A stretch of 64,000 nt of DNA. Source: Pseudomonas denitrificans (nom. rej.). Lineage in GTDB: Bacteria; Pseudomonadota; Gammaproteobacteria; Pseudomonadales; Pseudomonadaceae. The notes beneath the pieces were generated by a model. The model had not been told where the DNA came from and searched no databases. It worked only from the letters and a program-made list of their open reading frames with translations. Positions 8,236 through 15,979 of the stretch are shown here, piece after piece (the stretch's first letter is position 1; each line of letters begins with the position of its first letter). Made by a program: the position numbers and the translations under genes. The stretch spans positions 2,542,001-2,606,000 of the forward strand of contig NZ_CP043626.1 in NCBI RefSeq assembly GCF_008807415.1. Direction: 5' to 3'.

Positions 8236-9135
8236 ATGAAGGCGCGGTTCAAGGAAGTCGAGTTCGGCACCCAGAGCGTTGAAGTGATCGAGGGCGGCTA
8301 TTACGACCGCTACCGGATGAACCCGGACCTGAACGAGGTGGCGAAGGACCCCGCCGCCGGCAACATCGACTACTTCCGGCGCATTCCCAAGCAGATGGTC
8401 GCCTCGCGCGTCGGGCAAACCTGGGCGCCGAATTTCTACTACCGCACCAGCAGCATCCAGCTGCTGTTCCTGGCGCCCATCGACCGCCTGCGCGCCACAC
8501 TGCCGGTGCCGCTGGAACCGCTGCGCGCCCTGCCCGGCCAGGGGCTGGTGGCGCTGACCTTCTTCTCCTACTCGGTGTGCGACAACGACCCATACGATGA
8601 AGTCTCGGTCGCCATCGTCATCCGCAGGCCGGGCGCCAGGGGCAGCCATGCCCTGGAGCTGCTCGACGCCGTGCGCCGCCGCAGCTTCGTCGCCCATGTG
8701 CTGGCCCTGCCGGTTTCCACCGAGATCGCGCGGGTGCGCGGCGTACATGGCTACCAGTTGCCGAAATGGCGCACCGGTATCGAAGTGAAGATCGGCAGCG
8801 AAGTGTCGGCCAGCATCCAGGGGCCCGACGGCAAAGCCGACCTCGTCCTGCAGGCGCCGCTGCCGGCGCTGGAGATCGCCACCCCGCAATCGCGCCTGGG
8901 CACTGCCACCATGGTCCATCAGGTCGATGGCCGCTGGCACCAGACGCGCGTGCAGAGCAACACCCTGGCCTACGCGCAGAAGCTGCTGCCCGGCAACGTC
9001 CGGCTTGCCCGCAACGGCGGGCCGCTGAGCCAGTTGCTCGATGGCCTGGGCGCGGCGCGCATCCTGCGCCTGGACGTGGTCAAGGATGCGCAGATCGTGC
9101 TCCACCTGCCCTCGCCGCTGGAGAGCCAGCCCTGA
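8236..9135 (+). CDS. Acetoacetate decarboxylase family protein
   Basis: A 299-residue protein with the acetoacetate decarboxylase-like fold, probably cytosolic. The segment VHGYQLPKW (about residues 173-181) matches the region that carries the Schiff-base lysine in true acetoacetate decarboxylases, with the lysine conserved in LPKW. The N-terminal third (YFRRIPKQMVAS) is typical of the larger, uncharacterised bacterial members of the family, many of which are not decarboxylases. Its reaction is therefore unknown. It stands alone behind a MerR-type promoter and converges on the lipoprotein gene, with stop codons ten bases apart. Confidence 0.85.
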   Translation: MKARFKEVEFGTQSVEVIEGGYYDRYRMNPDLNEVAKDPAAGNIDYFRRIPKQMVASRVGQTWAPNFYYRTSSIQLLFLAPIDRLRATLPVPLEPLRALPGQGLVALTFFSYSVCDNDPYDEVSVAIVIRRPGARGSHALELLDAVRRRSFVAHVLALPVSTEIARVRGVHGYQLPKWRTGIEVKIGSEVSASIQGPDGKADLVLQAPLPALEIATPQSRLGTATMVHQVDGRWHQTRVQSNTLAYAQKLLPGNVRLARNGGPLSQLLDGLGAARILRLDVVKDAQIVLHLPSPLESQP

Positions 9136-9144
9136 ACGGACGCC

Positions 9145-9747
9145 CTACTGCGGCTGGACGCTGACGGCGACGGCGGAGGTCACCCGCATCACCAGCTGGC
9201 GGCCGAGGTACTCGGGCTTCATCACCACGTCGGGGCGGACCTTGACCGTGTGCTGGCTGCCGTCGGCGAACTGCAGGGTGGCAGTGCGCTTGGCGGTGTC
9301 CATGGATTTGACGGTGGCGGTGATTTCCACCGTGTCGGCCGCGAGCATGCCCGGCTTGCTGCCCGGCTGCGCCGTGGCCAGCAGCCCGGCGCCGCCGCTG
9401 CCGGTTTCCTGGCCCGGCTCGCGCAGGAAGACGAGGCGCTCCAGCGCAACGATGGCGCGGACCTTGTCACCCACCTTGAGCTGGTCGAAGTTGCGCATCT
9501 CCGGCGGCGCCTGGAGGGTGCGGCTGTTGCCGTGGTCATCCTTGAGGGTGAAGGTCCGCTTGCTGCGATCGATGGCAGTGACGCTGGCCTGCATCTCCTC
9601 CGTCTCGGTCATCGCGCCGCCCGGCACACCCTTGGCAACCGACTCGGTGCTGTCGTACTGGTAACTCAGCTCATCGTTCTTCTGGCTCTGGCAGCCGACC
9701 AGCACGCCAGCGGCGAGGGACAGGCAGATCCAACGGGACACACTCAT
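9145..9747 (-). CDS. Predicted lipoprotein, function unknown
   Basis: A 200-residue protein starting at ATG 9747, which has GGAGTCGCCTG directly upstream. Residues 1-18 form a signal peptide ending in the lipobox LVGC, so the mature protein should be an outer-membrane or periplasmic lipoprotein. The rest holds two similar beta-rich segments (ASVTAIDRSKRTFTLKDDHG and ATVKSMDTAKRTATLQFADG), suggesting an internal duplication of a small OB- or DUF1344-like fold. No catalytic motif was seen. Confidence 0.85.
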   Translation of the reverse strand: MSVSRWICLSLAAGVLVGCQSQKNDELSYQYDSTESVAKGVPGGAMTETEEMQASVTAIDRSKRTFTLKDDHGNSRTLQAPPEMRNFDQLKVGDKVRAIVALERLVFLREPGQETGSGGAGLLATAQPGSKPGMLAADTVEITATVKSMDTAKRTATLQFADGSQHTVKVRPDVVMKPEYLGRQLVMRVTSAVAVSVQPQ

Positions 9748-9895
9748 CAGGCGACTCCTTGCGTCAGGGTGTTTGCGTTCGGGGTTTGCGGGCAAGTACA
9801 GGAACACGCATGTCGCTCCTTCATGGCTGCGTGGCTACACCGAGCGTAGCAGCCGCCCGGCCATCCACCGTGCGGCACTTCGCGCTCTGGCGCTT

Positions 9896-10147
9896 TCAGT
9901 ACTTGATGTCCCGCGCGGTCTCACGCCCCTGCTGCTTGGTCTGGCGTTTGTCCTGCCGACACTGGGCGTTGTACTGCTGGTCCGCGGCACGGCAGTTCTG
10001 CTTGGTCTGGCGCGCATCCTGGCGGGTTTCCTGGCGCACATCCCGCGCCTGGCGGCGCTGGCTGCCCTGCTCGGTGGCCCAGGCGGTCCCAACCGAGGCG
10101 AAGAGGAAGGTCGCCGCGAGCATCGCGGTGAACAGGGAACGGGTCAT
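9896..10147 (-). CDS. Small Arg/Gln-rich exported protein
   Basis: An 83-residue protein with a strong AGGAGG ribosome site before ATG 10147. A signal peptide (FTAMLAATFLFASVGTAWA) is followed by about 58 residues dominated by Arg, Gln and Lys, with two cysteines (QNCRAA and QCRQDK). The mature peptide is very basic and likely periplasmic, with a high helix propensity. It could bind nucleic acid, anionic lipid or LPS, or act as a charge-based chaperone, but no family function is known to me. It lies between the lipoprotein and universal stress genes on the same strand. Confidence 0.8.
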   Translation of the reverse strand: MTRSLFTAMLAATFLFASVGTAWATEQGSQRRQARDVRQETRQDARQTKQNCRAADQQYNAQCRQDKRQTKQQGRETARDIKY

Positions 10148-10286
10148 GGCAGCACCTCCTGTCGCGCAGGGATCGGGACTATCCAGTACAGCCGATTTCC
10201 CGGGGGCTTGCCGGGGACGGCGAAGGCTTCGCCGCACCGGACGACGAAAGGCAATGCCGGCTACCCGCAGCCGGCCCCAGCCGCGC

Positions 10287-10739
10287 CTACTGATCGCGTA
10301 CCAGCAGCACCGGGCGCTTGCTCGACTGCAGCACGCCTTCGGCCACGCTGCCCAGCATCAGACGATGCACACCACGGCGGCTGTGGGTGCCCATGACGAT
10401 GGCGTCGGCCTTGACGGCATCGGCCTCGGACTCGATGCGGTCAGCCACTTCCTCACCGGTGGTCTCCATCGTGACGCGCTGGTAAGTAGCGGGTACGGCG
10501 TACTCGCCGACCACCTCCCGCGCCTTGCTCAGGATGTCGTCGGCAGCTTTGAGCGCGGCGGCCTGCAGCGCCTCGGCGTCATAGTACTTGGCGTAATAAG
10601 GCAGGTGTCCCAGCGGACGGTCGACGATGGTGATGACGTGCAGTTCACCGCCACTCATGCGGACCAGCCGTGCGCCTTCGGCCAGGGCTCGGAACGAAAC
10701 GGGGCTGCCGTCGACGGCGGCCAGTACGTGCTCGTACAT
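10287..10739 (-). CDS. Universal stress protein (UspA family)
   Basis: A 150-residue cytosolic single-domain Usp. The start at ATG 10739 has GAGGAGCACAGC upstream. The N-terminus MYEHVLAAVDGSP and the C-terminal ATP-binding loop GTHSRRGVHRLMLGS (pattern G-x2-G-x9-G-S) place it in the nucleotide-binding UspA/MJ0577-type group. Proteins of this class accumulate on starvation and other stress. It lies 91 bases downstream of an AraC gene on the same strand but probably has its own promoter. Confidence 0.92.
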   Translation of the reverse strand: MYEHVLAAVDGSPVSFRALAEGARLVRMSGGELHVITIVDRPLGHLPYYAKYYDAEALQAAALKAADDILSKAREVVGEYAVPATYQRVTMETTGEEVADRIESEADAVKADAIVMGTHSRRGVHRLMLGSVAEGVLQSSKRPVLLVRDQ

Positions 10740-10830
10740 GCTGTGCTCCTCGTTGTTTGGGCAGTTCGACCTTAACTGCCCGGGCCAGGAACGCCCTTGT
10801 GCCGTGTCAATGTAATCGCCCCATGGCGCA

Positions 10831-11871
10831 TCAGTGCGCCGGAGCGACCTCGTCACGGCAGGCGGACGGGCTCAGCCCGGTCCAGCGTTTGAAGGCGCGG
10901 CGGAAGCCGCGCACGTCACTGTAGCCAAGCGCCTCGGCGATACGCTCGATGGGCATTTCCGGGTTGTTCAGCAGGCTCATGGCGCGGGCGTGGCGCACCT
11001 GGTCCTGCAACGCATCGAAGGTGATGCCGTGCTCGCTCAGGCGACGACGCAAGGTCCGGCTGCTCATGTTCAGCTCGCTGGCGACCTTGTCGATCGGGCT
11101 GCCGTGGGCCAGGTCGCGGGCGATGGCGCGTTCCACTGTTTCCAGCAGGCCGGTCTTCTGTTGCACCGGAGCGGACTCCGCCTCCAGCAGGCTGAGCGCC
11201 TGGCGCAGGGCGACGGGATGGTGGCTGGGCAATTGCACATCCAGCCAGTGGCTGGCGATGGCCACGCGGTTGTGCAGGCAGCCGAACTGCAGGTTCGGCC
11301 CGAGCAGGCGGCGGTACTCGGCTGCATAGGCCGGCGCGGCGTGGGTGAACTCGAAGCGCAGGGGCTGGAACTGGGGGCCGATCAGGGTGCGGTTGTAGAC
11401 CAGCAGGCTGGCGAAGAACTCCTCCACGGCGAACACCTGGATGTCGGCGAAGGGCAGCCGGCATTCCACTTCGATGAAGCTCTCCTGCGGCCCCTCGATC
11501 AGGTTGCAGACCGCGATGCCGCCGGTGGTGTGCTGGAAACGGCGGCCCAGTTCGAAGGCATCGCGCAGGTTCTTGCACAGCGAGAGCACATGGCCCAGCA
11601 AACCAAGGGTGCCCAGCACGTTGCGGTGGCCGACCCAGAGCCCCAGGCCACGCTCAGGCAGTGCCGCGAGGGCACGCTGGATCATCGCCACCGTCTGCCG
11701 GTAGGTGACGCGCTGGTCCGGGTCCTGCAGCTCCTCGGCGGTGAAGCCGAGCCCACGACACAGGCGCTCGCCGCTGACGCCTTCGTCACCGGCGACCTCG
11801 GCCAGGGTCTGCAGCAGGAAGGGCGAAACCAGGGCCAGGTCGTATTGCGCATCGATGCTTGTACTGGGCAT
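10831..11871 (-). CDS. AraC-family transcriptional regulator (OruR/VirS-type)
   Basis: A 346-residue regulator starting at ATG 11871. An N-terminal ligand-binding domain of the type found in OruR, ArgR and VirS-like proteins (ALVSPFLLQTLAEVAGDEGV to about residue 200) precedes a C-terminal AraC DNA-binding domain, with helices PIDKVASELNMSSRTLRRRL and MPIERIAEALGYSDVRGFRR. It lies directly downstream of the exported PLP/flavoprotein/cytochrome operon on the same strand (175-base gap) and is the best candidate regulator for it. The effector is unknown. Confidence 0.9.
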   Translation of the reverse strand: MPSTSIDAQYDLALVSPFLLQTLAEVAGDEGVSGERLCRGLGFTAEELQDPDQRVTYRQTVAMIQRALAALPERGLGLWVGHRNVLGTLGLLGHVLSLCKNLRDAFELGRRFQHTTGGIAVCNLIEGPQESFIEVECRLPFADIQVFAVEEFFASLLVYNRTLIGPQFQPLRFEFTHAAPAYAAEYRRLLGPNLQFGCLHNRVAIASHWLDVQLPSHHPVALRQALSLLEAESAPVQQKTGLLETVERAIARDLAHGSPIDKVASELNMSSRTLRRRLSEHGITFDALQDQVRHARAMSLLNNPEMPIERIAEALGYSDVRGFRRAFKRWTGLSPSACRDEVAPAH

Positions 11872-12045
11872 GCAGGCTGCTCTCGATCGGGGGCGCCGGC
11901 GATTCTTGTTATGTGGCTGGCGCACGATGGCCGCATCATAACGCGTTCGCAGGCCCGCCAAGAGCGGGCGTAACAGAATATTACAGGCAGCCGTTGAAAC
12001 AGCTGCCGGCGCAAGACTCCCCATCTTGCGCCGGCGCTGCGCCAG

Positions 12046-13323
12046 TCAGCTGTAGACCGGCCACTGCTCGACGATGCGCCCTCCCCGCACCGCCAGCAGG
12101 TCGCCGAATTGCAGCAGGATGGACTCGGACTGGGTCGGCCGCAGGAACATCTGGTCGTCCACCTTCAGGCCCACGGCGCTGGAGCCGTTGACCATCTCCT
12201 GGTTCGAACTGCGTCCGTACAGGCCGTTGAACTGCAGGCCACGGGGCGATTCGGGCTCGGCCATCCAGTTGCCGCCATAGACGAAGAAGGTCTCGCGCAG
12301 GTTCGGGTCCCACCAGGAGAACAGCTTCGACTTGTCGTCCAGCGCCGGAATCCGTACCGGGCCGGTGCTCTTGATCACCGGTGTGGCGATGAACGCGGCG
12401 GGCTGGTGCTCCACCAGCGAAGGCAGGTCGTAGTGGGTCGGTTTGACCAGCGCCGAGCCCACCGATACCTCGGTGCTGGTGCGTTCGTTCTCGTGCATCC
12501 TGTAGCTCGGGCTGCCGGCAGTATTCAGCGTCAGGCCCGGCTTCCACAGCGTCGGGTGCTGGGTGCGGGCGTAGTCGACGAAGCCGTCGTAGAGCGTCAT
12601 CACCTCGGCGAAGAGTTCCTCCGAGGAGCCGAGGACCTCGGGCACGCCCATGCCGACGAAGGGGTCGTAACCCATGAAGCCGGCGAACTCCAGGTGCTGC
12701 GGGTTGGCGCCGATGATCCTGAGCATCCTGCCCAGGGTTTCATGATCGGCCACGCCACCCCGGTGCAGGCCGACGTCCAGTTCGATGTTGATCCGCAGCC
12801 GGGTATTGCGTCCCTGTGCCAGCGCCAGGTACTGCTGCAGGCGCTCAGGGGTATCGAGCAGCCATTGCAGCTGGGTGGTCGGGTCGAAGGGGCCGCGCAG
12901 GTTCTCGTAGAACTGCTGCGCCGAGCCCACCGGCAGCGGCTTGCCCAGCAGCAGGTCGGAGTCGGGGAAGCGCTCGGCGTCGTGGTTGAGGAAGGGCTGG
13001 TGGAAGGACATCATCCGCCGGGTGCCGGCGCGCCTGGCAATGTAGTCGAGCAGTTGCGGCGACGGCAGGGACTTCTCCACCACACGCAGGTGCTTGCCGG
13101 TGCGGGCCACCGACTGCATCACCACGTCGACGTTGTGATCCAGACGGTCGAGGTCGATCAGCATCACCGGGCGCATCGGCCCGTGCTCGCGCAGCTCGCG
13201 GTTGAGCCGGGCGAAGTAGTCGTCGTACGGGGCGCCGTGGTCGCTCGGGCGCAGCCAGGCGCCGGCACCGGCGAGCAGGACGCCCGCCCCCGCCGCGCCG
13301 ACGATGAAATTGCGTCGTTTCAT
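12046..13323 (-). CDS. Tat-exported alanine racemase-fold (fold-III PLP) protein
   Basis: A 425-residue protein of the D-threonine aldolase/D-serine dehydratase-like branch of the alanine racemase fold. It starts at ATG 13323 with a Tat-type signal (KRRNFIVGAAGAG), so it should be exported folded with cofactor bound. VMLIDLDRLDHNV opens the barrel, and the lysine in RVVEKSLPSP (about residue 82) is the likely PLP site. The C-terminus (RPTQSESILLQFGDL) lacks the His-x-Cys zinc motif of D-serine dehydratases, so that activity is doubtful. It is the last gene of a three-gene operon, 16 bases after the flavoprotein. Substrate unknown. Confidence 0.85.
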   Translation of the reverse strand: MKRRNFIVGAAGAGVLLAGAGAWLRPSDHGAPYDDYFARLNRELREHGPMRPVMLIDLDRLDHNVDVVMQSVARTGKHLRVVEKSLPSPQLLDYIARRAGTRRMMSFHQPFLNHDAERFPDSDLLLGKPLPVGSAQQFYENLRGPFDPTTQLQWLLDTPERLQQYLALAQGRNTRLRINIELDVGLHRGGVADHETLGRMLRIIGANPQHLEFAGFMGYDPFVGMGVPEVLGSSEELFAEVMTLYDGFVDYARTQHPTLWKPGLTLNTAGSPSYRMHENERTSTEVSVGSALVKPTHYDLPSLVEHQPAAFIATPVIKSTGPVRIPALDDKSKLFSWWDPNLRETFFVYGGNWMAEPESPRGLQFNGLYGRSSNQEMVNGSSAVGLKVDDQMFLRPTQSESILLQFGDLLAVRGGRIVEQWPVYS

Positions 13324-13339
13324 GGATTTTTCTTCCTTG

Positions 13340-14734
13340 TCAGGCCACGCCCAGGATCGATGACAGGTGGGCATTGAGGAACTTGCCCTGCGGGTCCAGC
13401 TCGCGGCGTACCTCGGTGAATTCCTTCCAGCGCGGATACAGCGGTTGCAGCGTGCGCGCGTTCAGCGTGTGCAGCTTGCCCCAGTGCGGCCGGCCGGCGT
13501 ACTTCCAGAAGATCGGCTCGACGGCGGCGAAGAAGTTGTGGTGATCCATGCTGTAGTGCTGGTGCACGGAGATGGAGCAGCTGTCGCGCCCCTCGAACAT
13601 GCTCAGCGGGATGTCGTCGGCCTTCACGTAGCGGTACTCGATGGGGAACCAGGTACGCAGGTCCTTGTCGTTGATCAGCTTGAGGATCTCGCGCAGGCAG
13701 GCCGGGCCGTGTTCGGCCGGGACCGAATACTCCATCTCGTTGAAGCGCACGTTGCGCACGTTGGCAAAGACGTCGTAGGAGTCGCCGATGCGGTCGTCGA
13801 AGCTGGCGATGTGGCGCAGGCTGTTGAGCAGGAAGCGTCGCGCGGCGGGGAAATCGCTGCCGTACTTGTCCAGGCCCTCGATGATGCTCACGTACTCGTT
13901 GCCGCCCTCCTTGGCCGGGTCCAGCGGCGGCGTTGCCGGGTCGGTGGTCTCGTTGAGGGCGATGGACAGCGCGTAGTCGGAATGGGTCAGCACCTGCATT
14001 TCCCAGTGCTGGTTCTCGCGGGTGTTCTTTTCCACGTCCTCCAGCAGCTCTTCGGTGCTGGCGATCCACTGCCGCTCGTGCAGGCGGAAGGCCGCGCGAT
14101 TCTGCAGACGCACGCGGGTGGCGATGCCGAAGGCGCCGAGGGACACCCGTGCGGCGTTGAACACCTCGGGATGGCGCTGGGCGTCGCAGTCCAGCACCTC
14201 GCCGCTGGCGGTCACCAGTTGCAGGCCGGTCACATGGGTGGAGTAGGAGCCGAAGCCGACGCCGGTGCCGTGGGTGGAGGTGGAGATCGCCCCGGCCAGG
14301 GTCTGGTAGTCGATGTCCGACATGTTCGGCAGCGCCTGGCCGATTTCCTTCAGCGCCGGGCCCATGAGCGACATGGGTGTGCCGGCGGCGAACTCCGCCT
14401 GCAGCGTGGCCGCATCGTGGCCGAGCAGGCCGTTGAAGTAGGCCAGCGAGACCAGCGTGCCGTCGGTGGGCACCAGGGCGCTAAAGGAATGCGCCGAGCC
14501 CACCGGGCGGACTTTGCCCTGGGCCTGGCGGATGACCTGCACCAGTTCGTCCAGGCTCTGTGGCGCCAGGCGCGCCGCCGGCAGGCAACTCTGCCCGCCG
14601 GACCAGTTGCGCCAGGGAATCAGCCGCGGTGCGCGGGCCAGCTCGGCCGCCAGTGGATTACTCGACAGCGCGGCGAACGCGCCGGCCACGGCAGCGTTCT
14701 GCAACAGCTGGCGGCGGGTGAGTTGAATAGGCAT
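13340..14734 (-). CDS. Tat-exported FAD-linked oxidase, aldonolactone/alditol oxidase type
   Basis: A 464-residue VAO-family flavoprotein. A Tat signal (LTRRQLLQNAAVAGAFAAL) is followed by an FAD-binding PCMH domain. VRPVGSAHSFSAL contains the histidine that carries FAD covalently in aldonolactone and alditol oxidases, and STSTHGTGVGFGS is the second FAD contact. The C-terminal ALO domain includes RPHWGKLHT. The family oxidises sugar lactones or polyols and passes electrons to oxygen or a cytochrome. The upstream gene is a cytochrome c lipoprotein, ending 16 bases before this start, which suggests electron transfer to the respiratory chain. Confidence 0.9.
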   Translation of the reverse strand: MPIQLTRRQLLQNAAVAGAFAALSSNPLAAELARAPRLIPWRNWSGGQSCLPAARLAPQSLDELVQVIRQAQGKVRPVGSAHSFSALVPTDGTLVSLAYFNGLLGHDAATLQAEFAAGTPMSLMGPALKEIGQALPNMSDIDYQTLAGAISTSTHGTGVGFGSYSTHVTGLQLVTASGEVLDCDAQRHPEVFNAARVSLGAFGIATRVRLQNRAAFRLHERQWIASTEELLEDVEKNTRENQHWEMQVLTHSDYALSIALNETTDPATPPLDPAKEGGNEYVSIIEGLDKYGSDFPAARRFLLNSLRHIASFDDRIGDSYDVFANVRNVRFNEMEYSVPAEHGPACLREILKLINDKDLRTWFPIEYRYVKADDIPLSMFEGRDSCSISVHQHYSMDHHNFFAAVEPIFWKYAGRPHWGKLHTLNARTLQPLYPRWKEFTEVRRELDPQGKFLNAHLSSILGVA

Positions 14735-14750
14735 CGAAGAAACCCCGCGC

Positions 14751-15119
14751 TTACTGGACCGACTGGCCGGACATGAAGGAAATCAGCGCGAGGAACTCGT
14801 CCTCCGAGCACTGCATGCACATGCCCATTGGCGGCATGCCCTTGAAGCCGTTGATGCTGTGGTCCAGCAGGCTGTCGGCGCCCTGGGCGACGCGCGGCTG
14901 CCAGGCCTTCGCGTCACCGCTCTGCGGCGCTCCGGAGGCCGGGTTGGCGTGGCAGAGCTTGCAGCTGCTGTCATAGATCTTCGCCAGCGCGGGATCGGCG
15001 GGCGACAGGACGGCAGCGTTGTGGGCCGCTGGCGGCGCGGCATCGTCGCCACAACCGCCGAGCAGGCCGGTCAGGGCCAGCAAGGCAAGCGCAAGCCAGG
15101 GTGTTGCGGGTTTATGCAT
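14751..15119 (-). CDS. Lipoprotein cytochrome c (c5-like)
   Basis: A 122-residue c-type cytochrome starting at ATG 15119. The signal peptide ends in a lipobox (LLGGC), so the mature protein is membrane-anchored in the periplasm. The haem motif CKLCH lies near residue 53, and a distal PMGMCMQC segment supplies the likely methionine ligand. The extra cysteine pair near the end resembles cytochrome c5. It is the first gene of the operon with the FAD oxidase and PLP protein and would be the electron acceptor for the oxidase. Confidence 0.9.
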   Translation of the reverse strand: MHKPATPWLALALLALTGLLGGCGDDAAPPAAHNAAVLSPADPALAKIYDSSCKLCHANPASGAPQSGDAKAWQPRVAQGADSLLDHSINGFKGMPPMGMCMQCSEDEFLALISFMSGQSVQ

Positions 15120-15487
15120 GGTGCTCCCCTTTTCTTCCCGCGCGCGGCGACGGCGCGGATTCTTGTTGTCATGGGTAGCTGGCAGGTTAAGCCGGGCAGC
15201 GGCCGGGCCCGAGGGCATTACCGGCCAACAAGGGGGCTCTGAGCGGACAAGGTGGCGGTTTGGGTCCCTTGTCGGTTTCAGGATGCGCAGGGTCGTTCGA
15301 GTGCTATCCCTAATCCAGAGGGATGGCAATCTTTCCTACTGTCGAGGACCAGGCACGCAAAGATGCCTGGCCGGACGGCAACACCCCATAAGAACGATGG
15401 CGCCCCGGAGAACCACGCAGACCCGCCGGTACGCCGCCGCCGAAGGATTCCGGGCCGCCGCCCATCGCAGGCGCCCGCGATGTCGAG
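15120..15487. promoter_or_regulatory. Divergent control region between cytochrome operon and fds operon
   Basis: This 368-base gap separates two operons that point away from each other. It contains an interrupted palindrome, CCAGGCA and TGCCTGG (15349-15355 and 15364-15370, 8-base spacer), 118 bases before fdsG. The size and layout suit a dimeric regulator. The fds operon of other bacteria is often controlled by the LysR protein FdsR, but no such gene is present here. Confidence 0.45.
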
Positions 15488-15979
15488 GTGCGCTGTATGC
15501 CTGATGATTCGCTTCACCTGCCCCTGATCCACGATGTGCTGGAACGTCTCAAGGCCATGCCCGGCGCCCTGCTGCCGGTGCTGCACGCCATCCAGGACTG
15601 CGTCGGCTACATCCCCGACGATGCCCTTCCGGAAATCGCCCACGCCCTGAACCTCAGCGTCGCCGAGGTACGCGGGGTAATCAGCTTCTACCACGACTTC
15701 CGCAGCGCGCCGCCGGCCCGCCATACGCTGCGCCTGTGCCGCGCCGAGTCGTGCCAGAGCCGGGGCGCCGAAGCCCTGGCCGCGCAACTGCGCGAGCAGC
15801 TCGAACTGGACGACCACGGCACCAGCGCCGACGGCCGCATCGCCCTGCGCCCGGTCTACTGCCTGGGCGCCTGCGCCTGCTCGCCGGCGCTGGAACTGGA
15901 CGGCCGAGTGCATGCCCGCCTCACCGCCGAACGCCTGCGCGAACTGGTGAACGGTTGCCGGGAGGACGCCGCATGCTGA
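15488..15979 (+). CDS. fdsG: NAD-dependent formate dehydrogenase gamma subunit
   Basis: A 163-residue thioredoxin-fold iron-sulfur protein related to NuoE. The [2Fe-2S] ligands are visible in CRAESCQSRG and YCLGACACSP. In the cytosolic FdsABG complex this subunit relays electrons between the flavin subunit and the catalytic subunit. It is the first gene of fdsGBAD; its stop overlaps the fdsB start by seven bases (ATGCTGA), so the two are translationally coupled. Confidence 0.95.
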   Translation: MRCMPDDSLHLPLIHDVLERLKAMPGALLPVLHAIQDCVGYIPDDALPEIAHALNLSVAEVRGVISFYHDFRSAPPARHTLRLCRAESCQSRGAEALAAQLREQLELDDHGTSADGRIALRPVYCLGACACSPALELDGRVHARLTAERLRELVNGCREDAAC

